Shown here one piece after another: positions 42,677 through 50,782 of a stretch of 64,000 bases of DNA; positions within the stretch are counted from its first letter, which is position 1, and each line of letters begins with the position of its first letter. The notes beneath the pieces are model-generated. The model worked only from the letters and a program-made list of their open reading frames with translations, was not told the origin of the DNA and did no database searches. Origin of the DNA: Actinospineispora acaciae DSM 45401 (GTDB lineage Bacteria; Actinomycetota; Actinomycetes; Mycobacteriales; Pseudonocardiaceae); NCBI RefSeq assembly GCF_000620785.1, contig NZ_JIAI01000001.1, positions 868,001-932,000 of the forward strand, given 5' to 3'. Both the position numbers and the translations under genes were made by a program.

Positions 42677-44197
42677 TCAGCGCTCCTGCCGGCCGTCGAG
42701 CAGCGCGCGGGCCCGCATCGCGACCCAGAGCTCGGCCAGGTCGGCAGTCTCCGCCAGGCTGCGTCCGGTGAGCTGTTCCACCCGGCGGATCCGGTAGAAC
42801 ACCGTCTGCTTGTGCACGCCGAGCGCGCGTGCGGTGCGTTGCCAGGACCGCTGGCAGGACAGGAACGCGGCCAGCGAGCCGACCAGGTCGGTCCGGTGGG
42901 CGCGGTCGTAGTCCAGCAGCGCGCCCAGCGTCCGGTCCACGACCAGGCGGGCCTCGTCCAGGTCGCGCAGCAGGGCCAGGGACATCTGGTCGCCGTAGCG
43001 AGCCAGCCGGCCACTGGACGACTCGGCCACGGACAGCGCCCAGTCCGCCTCCCGGCGCGCGGCCGCGAACCGATGCGCGCCGCCCAGCGCGACGCTGACG
43101 CCGATGCTGGCCTCGGGGCCGACCCGCTCGCGCAGGAACTCCAGTGCATCGGGCCGGTCGGGCAGCACCACGTAGAGCACCTCCCCCGTGCTCAGCAGCA
43201 GGTACGGCAGCGAGCGCCGGCTCAGGCCCAGGTGCAGGTCGCGCTCGCCGGCCTGCCGGGCGCCGCGCACGGCCAGCAGGACGCACTCGGAGGCGGGCAG
43301 CCCGGTGGCGCCGAAGCGCAGGTCGGCGGTGCCGGCGTCGAGCTGGTCGTCGAGTAGCTGGCTGAGCAGCTCCGCGCCCATCCGCCGCTCGTAGCCCCGG
43401 TGCAGCGACCAGCTGGCGATCTGCACGGCGGCCGCCGTGGCCACGTGCTGCAGCAGCGGGGCGTCCACCCAGCCGGGCTGGGCGCCGACCAGGACGAGCA
43501 GGGTGGTCTCCTCGGCGGGCACCTCGACCGCGAGCAGGGCGGGTCCGGGGCCGGCGTCGATGCGCAGCACGCCGGGGATGGCGCCGCCGGCCTCGGCGAC
43601 GGCCGCTGTGATCGCGTCGGCGACCGGCGCGGACGGCCGGCGGCCGCCGTCGGCGATCACCGGGGCGCCCTCGGCGTCGACCAGCAGCAACTGGCAGCGC
43701 AGCTCGCGTTCGAGCAGGGACATCAGGCCGCGTTTGGTGCGCCCGCCGAGCGTGTCCCGGACCGCCTGGTAGATCCGTTCGGTGCGGGCCAGGCGGGCGG
43801 AGTCGCCGCTGAAGTTGGCGTCCGCCACCGCCCGCGCCACCACCGCGAAGCCGACGCTGTAGGGCACCGACAGCACCGGGAAGCCCAGCTCGTCGGCGGC
43901 GGCCAGCGTCTCGGCGCGCAGGTCGTGGGTGCGGGGGTCGGAGCCGATCACCAGCGCGGCCACCCCGGTGCCGGCGAGCCCTCGCAGGTACGCGAGCTGC
44001 TCGGGCCCGCCGGCGGGCAGCGTCTCGCCGTTGCGCATGACCAGCTCGGCGCCGGTGAGCCAGTCCCACGGGTGATCCAGGTCCGACGGGTGCGCCCAGG
44101 TGACCGGCCGGTCCGTGCCGGCGCCTCCGGCCAGCAGCGTCAGCCGCAGCCGGGGCATCGCCACCAGGTCGGCAACGCTGATGATCCCGGTTCGCAT
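42677..44197 (-). CDS. PucR family transcriptional regulator
   Basis: The 506-residue protein has the PucR N-terminal sensor (SVADLVAMPRLRLTLLAGG, WAHPSDLDHPWDWLTGAELV), a central GGDEF-like region, and the C-terminal PucR HTH (TARALGVHKQTVFYRIRRVE). It is divergent from the amino acid permease operon and is probably its regulator. ATG at 44197 begins the sensor domain. A small dyad lies in the spacer. Confidence 0.87.
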   Translation of the reverse strand: MRTGIISVADLVAMPRLRLTLLAGGAGTDRPVTWAHPSDLDHPWDWLTGAELVMRNGETLPAGGPEQLAYLRGLAGTGVAALVIGSDPRTHDLRAETLAAADELGFPVLSVPYSVGFAVVARAVADANFSGDSARLARTERIYQAVRDTLGGRTKRGLMSLLERELRCQLLLVDAEGAPVIADGGRRPSAPVADAITAAVAEAGGAIPGVLRIDAGPGPALLAVEVPAEETTLLVLVGAQPGWVDAPLLQHVATAAAVQIASWSLHRGYERRMGAELLSQLLDDQLDAGTADLRFGATGLPASECVLLAVRGARQAGERDLHLGLSRRSLPYLLLSTGEVLYVVLPDRPDALEFLRERVGPEASIGVSVALGGAHRFAAARREADWALSVAESSSGRLARYGDQMSLALLRDLDEARLVVDRTLGALLDYDRAHRTDLVGSLAAFLSCQRSWQRTARALGVHKQTVFYRIRRVEQLTGRSLAETADLAELWVAMRARALLDGRQER

Positions 44198-44216
44198 GTT
44201 GAGCGATCGTATGAGA

Positions 44217-44231
44217 AGAACGCGCGGTTCT
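44217..44231. promoter_or_regulatory. Small inverted repeat in the PucR / permease divergent spacer
   Basis: AGAAC-GCGCG-GTTCT is a perfect 5-bp dyad 20 bp upstream of the PucR start. It is the only clear dyad in the 110-bp spacer; function is a guess. Confidence 0.3.
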
Positions 44232-44307
44232 GCGTCATCGTCACATGGACTCCCCCGGCCGCCGGCTCCACACTCGGCCAGAAGCCAGTGGTGAGGAGTG
44301 ATCAACG

Positions 44308-45729
44308 GTGACCATCACGGTGTCCCGGCTGCGGCGTTCGTTCAGCTTCCGCACGGCGTTCTCGCTGGCCTTCGCCGACGTGTCGCCGATCGTGGCGCTG
44401 TACGCGATCTTCGGGCTGGGGCTGTTCGCCGCCGGTCCGGCGTTCTTCTGGGCGTTTCCGGTGGTGCTGGCCGGTCAGCTGCTGGTCGCCGCGGTGTTCG
44501 GCGAGTTGTCCTCGCGGTGGCCGTTCGCCGGCAGCGTGTACCAGTGGGCGACGCACCTGCGGGGCAGCCGGTGGGGCTGGGCGGCGGCGTGGGCGTACAT
44601 CTGGGGCCTGACGGTGGCGCTGTCCACGCTGGCCTACGGCGCGGCCGGGTTCCTGCTGCCGGTCTTCGGCGTGGAGAACCCGAGCCGGACGCTGTCCATC
44701 GCGGTCGCGCTGGTCATCCTGGTGGCGGGCACCGTGACGAACATGGTCGGGCGCCGGGTGCTCAAGGTGATGGTGACCGTGAGCATCCTGTGCGAGGTGC
44801 TCGGGTCGATCGGCCTTGGCACCGTGCTGCTGCTGTTCTACCGGGTCAACCCGGTGAGCGTGCTCTTCGAGGGCGTCGGGGCCGGCGGCCAGTGGCTGTC
44901 CGGGCCGTTCCTGATGGCCTGCGCGTACGTCGGGTTCTCGTTCGTCGGGTTCGAGGCCGCCGGTTCCATCGCGGAGGAGGTGGACCGCCCGGAGCGCAAC
45001 GTGCCCAGGGCGATCATCCTCTCGCTGCTGTGCGTCGGGTTCGTGGTGATCTTCGCCAGTGCCGCGCTGCTGCTCGCCACCCCGGACCTGGCGCGGGTGG
45101 TGGCTGCCGGCGGCGGCGACCCGGTGACCGCGACCCTGACCGCGCACTTCGGCGGCGCCATCGTCAAGCCGTTGCTGATCATGTTCGTGATCGGGTTCGT
45201 GTCCAGCTTCCTGGCCGTCCAGGCGGCGGTGTCGCGCGCGGTGTTCGGGTCGGCGCGGGACGGGGCGCTGCCCGGCGCGCGGCTGCTGGCCACGCTCACC
45301 GGCCGCGAGCGGCTGCCGGTGCATGCGATCGGGCTGGTCGCGCTGGTGGCGGCCGCCGTGCTGCTGCTGGCCGGCTCGGAGCTCTACGGTGTGCTGGTCA
45401 ACATGACGGCGGTGGGGTTCCAGATCGCGTTCGCGGTGCCGGTGATCGGTGCGGCGGTCACCAGGCTGCGCGAGCGGTGGGTGCCGGGCGCTTTCAGCCT
45501 GGGCCGCTGGGGTGCTCCGGTCACCTATCTGGCGGCGCTGTGGCTGATCGTGGAGTCGGTGAACATCGTCTGGCCGCGCGGTGCGCCCGGGTCGCCGTGG
45601 TACGTCACGTGGGCGATGCCGTTGATGACGGCGCTGCTCGCGGCGGCCGGGCTGGTCGTGTACGCGGTGGTGCGCAAGCGTATCGCGGAGCCGCTGGCGG
45701 TGCGGCTGGCCAGGGAGGAGGGCCGGTGA
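44308..45729 (+). CDS. APC-family amino acid permease
   Basis: The 473-residue protein has 12 membrane segments and APC signatures: SLAFADVSPIVALYAIFGLG near residue 19, AGQLLVAAVFGELSSRWPFAGSVYQW, and SFVGFEAAGSIAEEVDRPERNVPRAI in the middle. It imports an amino acid or amine. GTG at 44308 has GAGGAGTG upstream. It overlaps the following SDR start by 4 nt, forming an operon with two SDRs and the CMD selenoprotein. Confidence 0.87.
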   Translation: MTITVSRLRRSFSFRTAFSLAFADVSPIVALYAIFGLGLFAAGPAFFWAFPVVLAGQLLVAAVFGELSSRWPFAGSVYQWATHLRGSRWGWAAAWAYIWGLTVALSTLAYGAAGFLLPVFGVENPSRTLSIAVALVILVAGTVTNMVGRRVLKVMVTVSILCEVLGSIGLGTVLLLFYRVNPVSVLFEGVGAGGQWLSGPFLMACAYVGFSFVGFEAAGSIAEEVDRPERNVPRAIILSLLCVGFVVIFASAALLLATPDLARVVAAGGGDPVTATLTAHFGGAIVKPLLIMFVIGFVSSFLAVQAAVSRAVFGSARDGALPGARLLATLTGRERLPVHAIGLVALVAAAVLLLAGSELYGVLVNMTAVGFQIAFAVPVIGAAVTRLRERWVPGAFSLGRWGAPVTYLAALWLIVESVNIVWPRGAPGSPWYVTWAMPLMTALLAAAGLVVYAVVRKRIAEPLAVRLAREEGR

Positions 45730-46415
45730 CCGGGAAGGTGGCGGTGGTGACCGGCGCGGCCAGCGGCATCGGTGCCTCGGTCGCGGGGAGGCTGGCGGAC
45801 GAGGGCTGGCTGGTCGCCGGCCTGGATCGCAACCCGTCGGCGGGCGCGCTGTCGCTGGCCGTCGACGTCGCCGACGCCCCGGCGGTGGCCGAGGCGATGC
45901 GCCGTGCGGAGGACGAGCTGGGGCCGGTCGAGGCCCTGGTGACCTGCGCGGGCCACTACGAGACCACGCCGTTCGCGGACATCACCCCCGAGGCGTGGCA
46001 CCGGATGCTGCGGGTGCACCTGGGCGGGCTGATGGGCGCGGCGCGGGCGGTGCTGCCGGGGATGCTGGCGCGCGGGCACGGTGACATCGTGGCGATCTCC
46101 TCCGAGCTGGCCATCGGCGGCGGGGCCGGCGCGCACTACGCGGCGGCCAAGGGCGCGATCATCGGCCTGGTGCGCAGCCTGGCCGCCGAGGCCGCGCCGC
46201 GCGGTGTGCGGGTGAACGCGGTGGCCCCCGGGCCGACCGACACCCCGCTGCTGGCGGCCGACTCGCCGTGGCGCGCGCCGGACTACCTGGCCACGCTGCC
46301 CACCCGGCGGCTGGCCCGGCCCGGCGAGATCGCCGCGACCGTGTCGTTCCTGCTCACCGAGGGCACCTTCGTGGTCGGAGAGGTGCTCTCGCCGAACTCC
46401 GGGGCGGTGATCTGA
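45726..46415 (+). CDS. SDR family oxidoreductase
   Basis: The 229-residue classical SDR has TGAASGIGASVA at the cofactor site (residues 9-20), catalytic Ser in VAISSELA, and the YxxxK pair in AHYAAAKGAI. The GTG start overlaps the permease stop (GTGA). It is paired with a second SDR. Confidence 0.9.
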   Translation: MTGKVAVVTGAASGIGASVAGRLADEGWLVAGLDRNPSAGALSLAVDVADAPAVAEAMRRAEDELGPVEALVTCAGHYETTPFADITPEAWHRMLRVHLGGLMGAARAVLPGMLARGHGDIVAISSELAIGGGAGAHYAAAKGAIIGLVRSLAAEAAPRGVRVNAVAPGPTDTPLLAADSPWRAPDYLATLPTRRLARPGEIAATVSFLLTEGTFVVGEVLSPNSGAVI

Positions 46416-47165
46416 GTGGCGGCGCTCAATGGGATCACGGCGCTGGTGACCGGCGCGACCGGCGGCATCGGGGTGGCCGTGGCACGCCGGCTGGCCGCCG
46501 ACGGGGCCCGGGTCGCGGTGGCCGACCGCGCCCCCACCCCGGAGCTGACCGCGCTGGCCGACGAACTCGGCGGCACCGCCGTGACCGCCGACCTGACCTC
46601 CGTCGGCGAGATCGACACGATGGTCGCGGAGATCGAACCGGTCGGGCTGCTGGTGTGCAACGCCGCGTACATGACCATGGCGCCGCTGGTCGAGCACGAC
46701 GAGGCGGACTGGTGGCGGGTGGTGGACACCAACCTGTCCGGGACGTTCCACCTGGTTCAGGCCGTGCTCCCCGGCATGAAGCGGCTCGGCGCCGGGCGGG
46801 TGGTGGTGATCGCCTCGGAGTGGGGCGTGACCGGCTGGCCCAACGCGGGCGCCTACGCCGCGTCCAAGGCCGGCCTGATCGCGCTCACCAAGTCGCTCGG
46901 CGCCGAGCTGGGACCGCACGGGATCGCCGTCAACGCCGTAGCCCCCGGCGTCACCGACACCCCCCAGCTGCGGGTGGACGCCGAGGACGCCGGCGTCGAC
47001 CTGGCCACCATGCGCGCCCGCTACGCCGAGGCCATCCCGCTGGGCCGCATCGGCCGCCCGGAGGAGATCGCCGCCGCGGTCGCGCTGCTCGCCGACCCGG
47101 CCGTCGGCGCGTTCGCCGGCCAGACCATCCAGGTCAACGGCGGGAGCACCCGCTGCCGGGCGTGA
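46416..47165 (+). CDS. SDR family oxidoreductase
   Basis: The 249-residue SDR has TGATGGIGVAVA near residue 10, catalytic Ser in VVVIASEWGV, YxxxK in GAYAASKAGLIALTKSL, and the C-terminal GQTIQVNGGSTR. The GTG at 46416 follows the previous stop directly. The two SDRs probably catalyse consecutive oxidations of the imported compound. Confidence 0.9.
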   Translation: MAALNGITALVTGATGGIGVAVARRLAADGARVAVADRAPTPELTALADELGGTAVTADLTSVGEIDTMVAEIEPVGLLVCNAAYMTMAPLVEHDEADWWRVVDTNLSGTFHLVQAVLPGMKRLGAGRVVVIASEWGVTGWPNAGAYAASKAGLIALTKSLGAELGPHGIAVNAVAPGVTDTPQLRVDAEDAGVDLATMRARYAEAIPLGRIGRPEEIAAAVALLADPAVGAFAGQTIQVNGGSTRCRA

Positions 47166-47181
47166 GCAATATGCTGGCCGG

Positions 47182-47742
47182 ATGGGCCTGTTCGCCAACC
47201 TCCGCGCGTACAAACGGGTGCTGTCCGCGACGCGGCTGAACCGGGTGCCGGACCTGGTGCGCCTGCTCGCCCGGCGGCCGAGCATCGCGTTCGGGGTCGG
47301 GGCCTACGAGCTGGGCCTGGTGGCGACCGGGCGGGTCGACGCCCGGCTGAAGGCGCTCGCGGAGGTCAGGACCAGCGCGCTGGTCGGCTGCCCGTTTTGA
47401 CTGGACATCGGCTCTGCCGTGAGCAGGGCGCACGGGGTCACCGAGGAGCAGTTGCGCGAGCTGTCCCGGTTCCGGGAGAGCCCGGCGTTCTCCGACGTCG
47501 AGCGGGCGGTGCTGGAGCTTGCCACCGCGATGGCGGCGACGCCGGCCACCGTCCCGCCCGAGTTGATGATCGAGCTGCGCAGGCACTTCGACCAGGCCCA
47601 GCTGGTCGAGCTGGCCGCCTCGGCGGCGTGGGAGAACTACCGCGCCCGGTTCAACCGGGTCTTCGGGGTCGGCCCCGTCGGGTTCTCGGAGGGCGCCGTG
47701 TGCGTGCTCCCGGAGCACGCACCGCCACCGGACACGACGTAG
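47182..47742 (+). CDS. Carboxymuconolactone decarboxylase/AhpD-like selenoprotein (TGA read as Sec73 in CPFU)
   Basis: Two open stretches in one frame are separated only by TGA at 47398-47400. Read through, they give a 186-residue CMD-family protein. The join reads ALVGC-P-F-U-LDIGSAVSRAHGV, which matches the CMD/AhpD redox motif CPFC followed by [IL]DI.SA, so Cys70 and the recoded Sec73 form a CxxU pair. The rest (TEEQLRELSRFRESPAFSDV, ERAVLELATAMAATPATV, AASAAWENYRARFNRVFG) is ordinary CMD sequence and shows that the frame is intact after the TGA. AhpD-like selenoproteins are a known group. A SECIS-like hairpin follows. It ends the permease-SDR-SDR operon and may act as a peroxidase or disulfide reductase. 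Confidence 0.85.
47411..47429 (+). promoter_or_regulatory. Candidate bacterial SECIS hairpin of the CMD-like gene
   Basis: GCUCUGC (47411-47417) pairs with GCAGGGC (47423-47429), with one G-U pair, around the loop CGUGA. Counting U of UGA as 1, the loop covers 21-25 and has GU at 22-23, the same place as in the UGSC hairpin and one base from G23-U24 of E. coli fdhF. Confidence 0.58.
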
Positions 47743-47743
47743 C

Positions 47744-49252
47744 TCAGCGGGTGACCGGCACCGAGCGCTGGATGCGCCAGGCGCGGACGGCCAGCGCCAG
47801 GCCGGTGGCGATGGCCGGCTCGTCGATGTCGCGCCCGAGCAGCGTCCGGATCCGCCGCAGGCGCTGGTAGAGCGACTGGCGCCGCAGCCGCAGCAGGCGC
47901 GCGGTGGTCGACTTGGAGTGGGCGTTGGCGAGGTAGGTCTCCAGCGTGGCGAGCAGCTCGTCGCGGCGCGGCGCCGGCAGCGCCACCAGCCCGCCGAGGT
48001 GCTCGGACACCAACGCCTCCAGCTCGGCCGCGGGCAGCCGCAGCAGCAGCCGTTCGGCCGTCAGCCGGGTGGCCGCCGCCACCGGACCGGTGCCGCTCAC
48101 CACCGACCCGACCTGGAACGCGGCTCGCGCCTGGCGCAGGCTCTCCGCCGCCCCGGCCAGGTCGTCGGCAACGGTGCCCACCGCCGCGCGTGGCTGGTCG
48201 GTCCTGGGTAGGTGGGCGGCCAGCTCTTCGGCGACCCGGTCGTCCAGCGGCGCTCTCCCCGGGTCGGCGGGCATCGCGATCAGGGCGACCGCCTGGCCGT
48301 CCAAAGTGGTCACCGCGTGGCGGGCGCCGAGGCGGGTGGCGGCCTCGCGCAGCACGGTGGGGCCGCGCGCAAACAGGCCGTCGACGACCGCCACGAGGTA
48401 GCTGGCGCGCTCGGTGGGCAGGCCCACGGCGGAGGCCAGCGAGGCGAGCGCCGGTGAGCGGTCGCCGGCGGCGAGCCGTTGCACGAGCTGGCGGCCGGCG
48501 TGCAGCATGGTGGCCAGCTCGGCGCGGCTGCCGAGCAGCTGCAGCGCGAACGCGGGACAGGCCCGGTCCAGCGCGTCGCGGACCAGCTCCCGGGTCCGCG
48601 CGCCCGGATCGCCGACCACCAGCGAGGCGAACGGCACGCCGTCCACGCTCACCGTCGCGCTGCACCCGCCCTCGGCAAGCAGAGCGGCGGCCGTGCCCTC
48701 CTCGCCGGTCCAGCCGATCGGCGTCCCGTCCGGGCCGACCAGCATCGCCGGCGCCGCCACCAGCTCGCTGAGCCGGTCCAGCAGCTGGTCCAGGCTCGCG
48801 CCGTGGGCCAGGGCGTCGGACAGCGCCTGCGACATCCGGTCGGCGAACCGCAGTCCGACGATCGAGGAGTCCACGATGGCCGCGTTGATCGCCTCGGTGA
48901 TCTCCACGAACGGCACCAGCTGGCGCAGCGCGATCAGCGGCAGCTCGTACCGGGCGGCCTCCTCGACCATGTCGTCGGGCACCTCGGAGAACGTCCAGCC
49001 CAGCTCCAGGGCCAGCGCGCCGAGGCCGACCTCGGCCAGCCCGCGCACGTAGTGGCGACGGCGGTTCGCGTCCGCGGAGGCCAGGCCGATCCCGGTGGTC
49101 AGCAGCAGCTCGCCGCCGCGCAGCAGCGACGCCACCTCGAACACGTCGGTGGAGTGCACCCAGCGGATCGGCCGCTCCCGCTGGTCGTCACCGACGAGCA
49201 GCCGCGGCGCGGTCCGCTGGAACACCGGGTTGCCCAGCACCACGCTGCTCAT
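47744..49252 (-). CDS. PucR family transcriptional regulator
   Basis: The 502-residue protein has a PucR N-terminal domain (RWVHSTDVFEVASLLRGGEL, LLTTGIGLASA), a central ligand region, and the C-terminal HTH (NAHSKSTTARLLRLRRQSLY, QRLRRIRTLLGRDI). It is divergent from the NCS1 permease cassette, its likely target. ATG at 49252 has GGAGTG upstream. It starts the opposing strand 1 bp after the CMD-like gene stop. Confidence 0.88.
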   Translation of the reverse strand: MSSVVLGNPVFQRTAPRLLVGDDQRERPIRWVHSTDVFEVASLLRGGELLLTTGIGLASADANRRRHYVRGLAEVGLGALALELGWTFSEVPDDMVEEAARYELPLIALRQLVPFVEITEAINAAIVDSSIVGLRFADRMSQALSDALAHGASLDQLLDRLSELVAAPAMLVGPDGTPIGWTGEEGTAAALLAEGGCSATVSVDGVPFASLVVGDPGARTRELVRDALDRACPAFALQLLGSRAELATMLHAGRQLVQRLAAGDRSPALASLASAVGLPTERASYLVAVVDGLFARGPTVLREAATRLGARHAVTTLDGQAVALIAMPADPGRAPLDDRVAEELAAHLPRTDQPRAAVGTVADDLAGAAESLRQARAAFQVGSVVSGTGPVAAATRLTAERLLLRLPAAELEALVSEHLGGLVALPAPRRDELLATLETYLANAHSKSTTARLLRLRRQSLYQRLRRIRTLLGRDIDEPAIATGLALAVRAWRIQRSVPVTR

Positions 49253-49354
49253 GACACTCCGTCCGCCTGTTACCCAGAGACTACTGACAGTTTGCTCATT
49301 GTCTCCGGGCCGTGCGGACGCGATGCTGTTGCGGACCCAGCCCGGGAGGCTGCC

Positions 49355-50782
49355 ATGACGGATGTCGACGGTCGGCTCGAAGCAACAGAGGTCGCCGAGC
49401 ACTCGCTGCTCCCGGTGCCGGAGGGGGCGCGGACGTCGACGGCGGCGCACCAGTTCTGGATCTGGACCGGCGCGAACGTGGCCCCGATCAACTGGGTGCT
49501 CGGCGCGCTCGGCATCCACCTGGGCCTGAGCCTGTGGCAGACGGTCGCGGTGCTGGTCGTGGGCAACGTCATCGGCATGGCGGTGTTCGGGCTGTTCGTG
49601 CTGATGGGCCAGGGCACCGGGGTGAGCCAGATGGTGCTCTCCCGCGCGGCGTTCGGCCGCCGCGGCGCCTACCTGCCGGCGGTGCTGCAGGGCCTGCTCG
49701 CGGCCGGTTGGTGCGCGGTGAACACCTGGATCATTCTGGACCTGGTGGTGGCGCTGTTCGGCCGGCTGGGCTACCAGGGCGGCACCGGGTTCAAGATCCT
49801 GGTGGCCGCCGTGATCATGGGCGCGCAGGTGTGGATCGCGGCGGTCGGCTTCCGCGCGATCGCCCGCTTCGAGCGGTGGACGGTGCCGGTCACGCTGGTG
49901 GTGCTCGCGGCGATGACCGTGATCGCCTGGTCCAGCACGGGCGTGCACTGGGGCTACGCCGGCAAGGGGCTCCAGGGCGCGGAGCTGTGGAGCGCGCTGA
50001 GCACCGTGATGACGGCGATCGGGATCGGCTGGGGCATCACCTGGTTCGCCTACGCCTCGGACTACTCCCGGTTCGTGCCGCCGTCCATGCCGCGCCGCAA
50101 GCTCTACCTGGCCAGCGTGCTCGGCCAGTTCGTGCCGACGGTGTGGCTGGGCGTGTTCGGGGCCACGCTGGCCACCGTGTCCCAGGCCGTCGACCCGGGC
50201 GAACTGGTCGTCCAGGCGTTCGGCGCGCTGGCCATCCCGGTGATCCTGCTGGTCCTGCACGGGCCGATCGCCACCAACATCCTGAACATCTACTCCTGCG
50301 GGCTGTGCGCGCAGACCGTGGACTGGCAGGTGGACCGCCGCCGGCTCAGCTACGGGGTGGGCGTGGCGGCGTTCGCGTTCACCGTGTTCCTGATCATGCA
50401 GAGCAACTTCGCCGAGGCGCTGGACGGCTGGCTGGCCGGCCTGGTGACCTGGGTGGCGCCGTGGGCGGCGATCATGCTCATCCACTACTACTGGCGGGCG
50501 CGGCGCCGGGTGGACGTCGAGGCGCTGTTCGACCCGCCGGGGCGCGGGCGGATCCCGGACGTGTCCTGGCCGGCGCTGGTGGCGTTCGTGCTCGGCATGG
50601 TGGCCACCTGGTCGTGCGAGTACGGCATCCCGACGTTCCTGCAGGGACCCGTCGCGGTGGCGGCGGGCGGCGTGGACATGTCCTGGCTGGCCGGCTCGGT
50701 GGCGGCGGCCGTGGCGTACCTGACCCTGCTGCGCGTCCGCCGCTCTGCCCCGACGCCCGACGACGTCCCGGAGGTTGCGTGA
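49355..50782 (+). CDS. NCS1-family nucleobase permease (cytosine/purine type)
   Basis: The 475-residue transporter has 12 membrane segments and NCS1 signatures: TSTAAHQFWIWTGANVAPIN near residue 28, GTGVSQMVLSRAAFGRRGAYLPA, and FAYASDYSRFVPPSM. It would import cytosine-like or hydantoin-like rings. ATG at 49355 has GGGAGG upstream. It overlaps the deaminase start by 4 nt. Confidence 0.9.
   Translation: MTDVDGRLEATEVAEHSLLPVPEGARTSTAAHQFWIWTGANVAPINWVLGALGIHLGLSLWQTVAVLVVGNVIGMAVFGLFVLMGQGTGVSQMVLSRAAFGRRGAYLPAVLQGLLAAGWCAVNTWIILDLVVALFGRLGYQGGTGFKILVAAVIMGAQVWIAAVGFRAIARFERWTVPVTLVVLAAMTVIAWSSTGVHWGYAGKGLQGAELWSALSTVMTAIGIGWGITWFAYASDYSRFVPPSMPRRKLYLASVLGQFVPTVWLGVFGATLATVSQAVDPGELVVQAFGALAIPVILLVLHGPIATNILNIYSCGLCAQTVDWQVDRRRLSYGVGVAAFAFTVFLIMQSNFAEALDGWLAGLVTWVAPWAAIMLIHYYWRARRRVDVEALFDPPGRGRIPDVSWPALVAFVLGMVATWSCEYGIPTFLQGPVAVAAGGVDMSWLAGSVAAAVAYLTLLRVRRSAPTPDDVPEVA

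Noticed and set aside
40872..44069. One 1065-residue fusion of the two PucR-type regulators
   Set aside because: The frame is open upstream of 42638 but there reads Arg-rich shadow sequence of the neighbouring PucR gene. A good ribosome site precedes GTG 42638.
47398..47400. TGA in the CMD-like gene as a nonsense mutation
   Set aside because: It replaces exactly the second redox Cys, the downstream frame is intact with family motifs, and a SECIS-like hairpin follows.
49253..49354. GAGAC...GTCTC and GACA...TGTC repeats in the PucR/NCS1 spacer as an operator
   Set aside because: The arms are short and overlap one another with long unequal gaps, so chance is a fair explanation.
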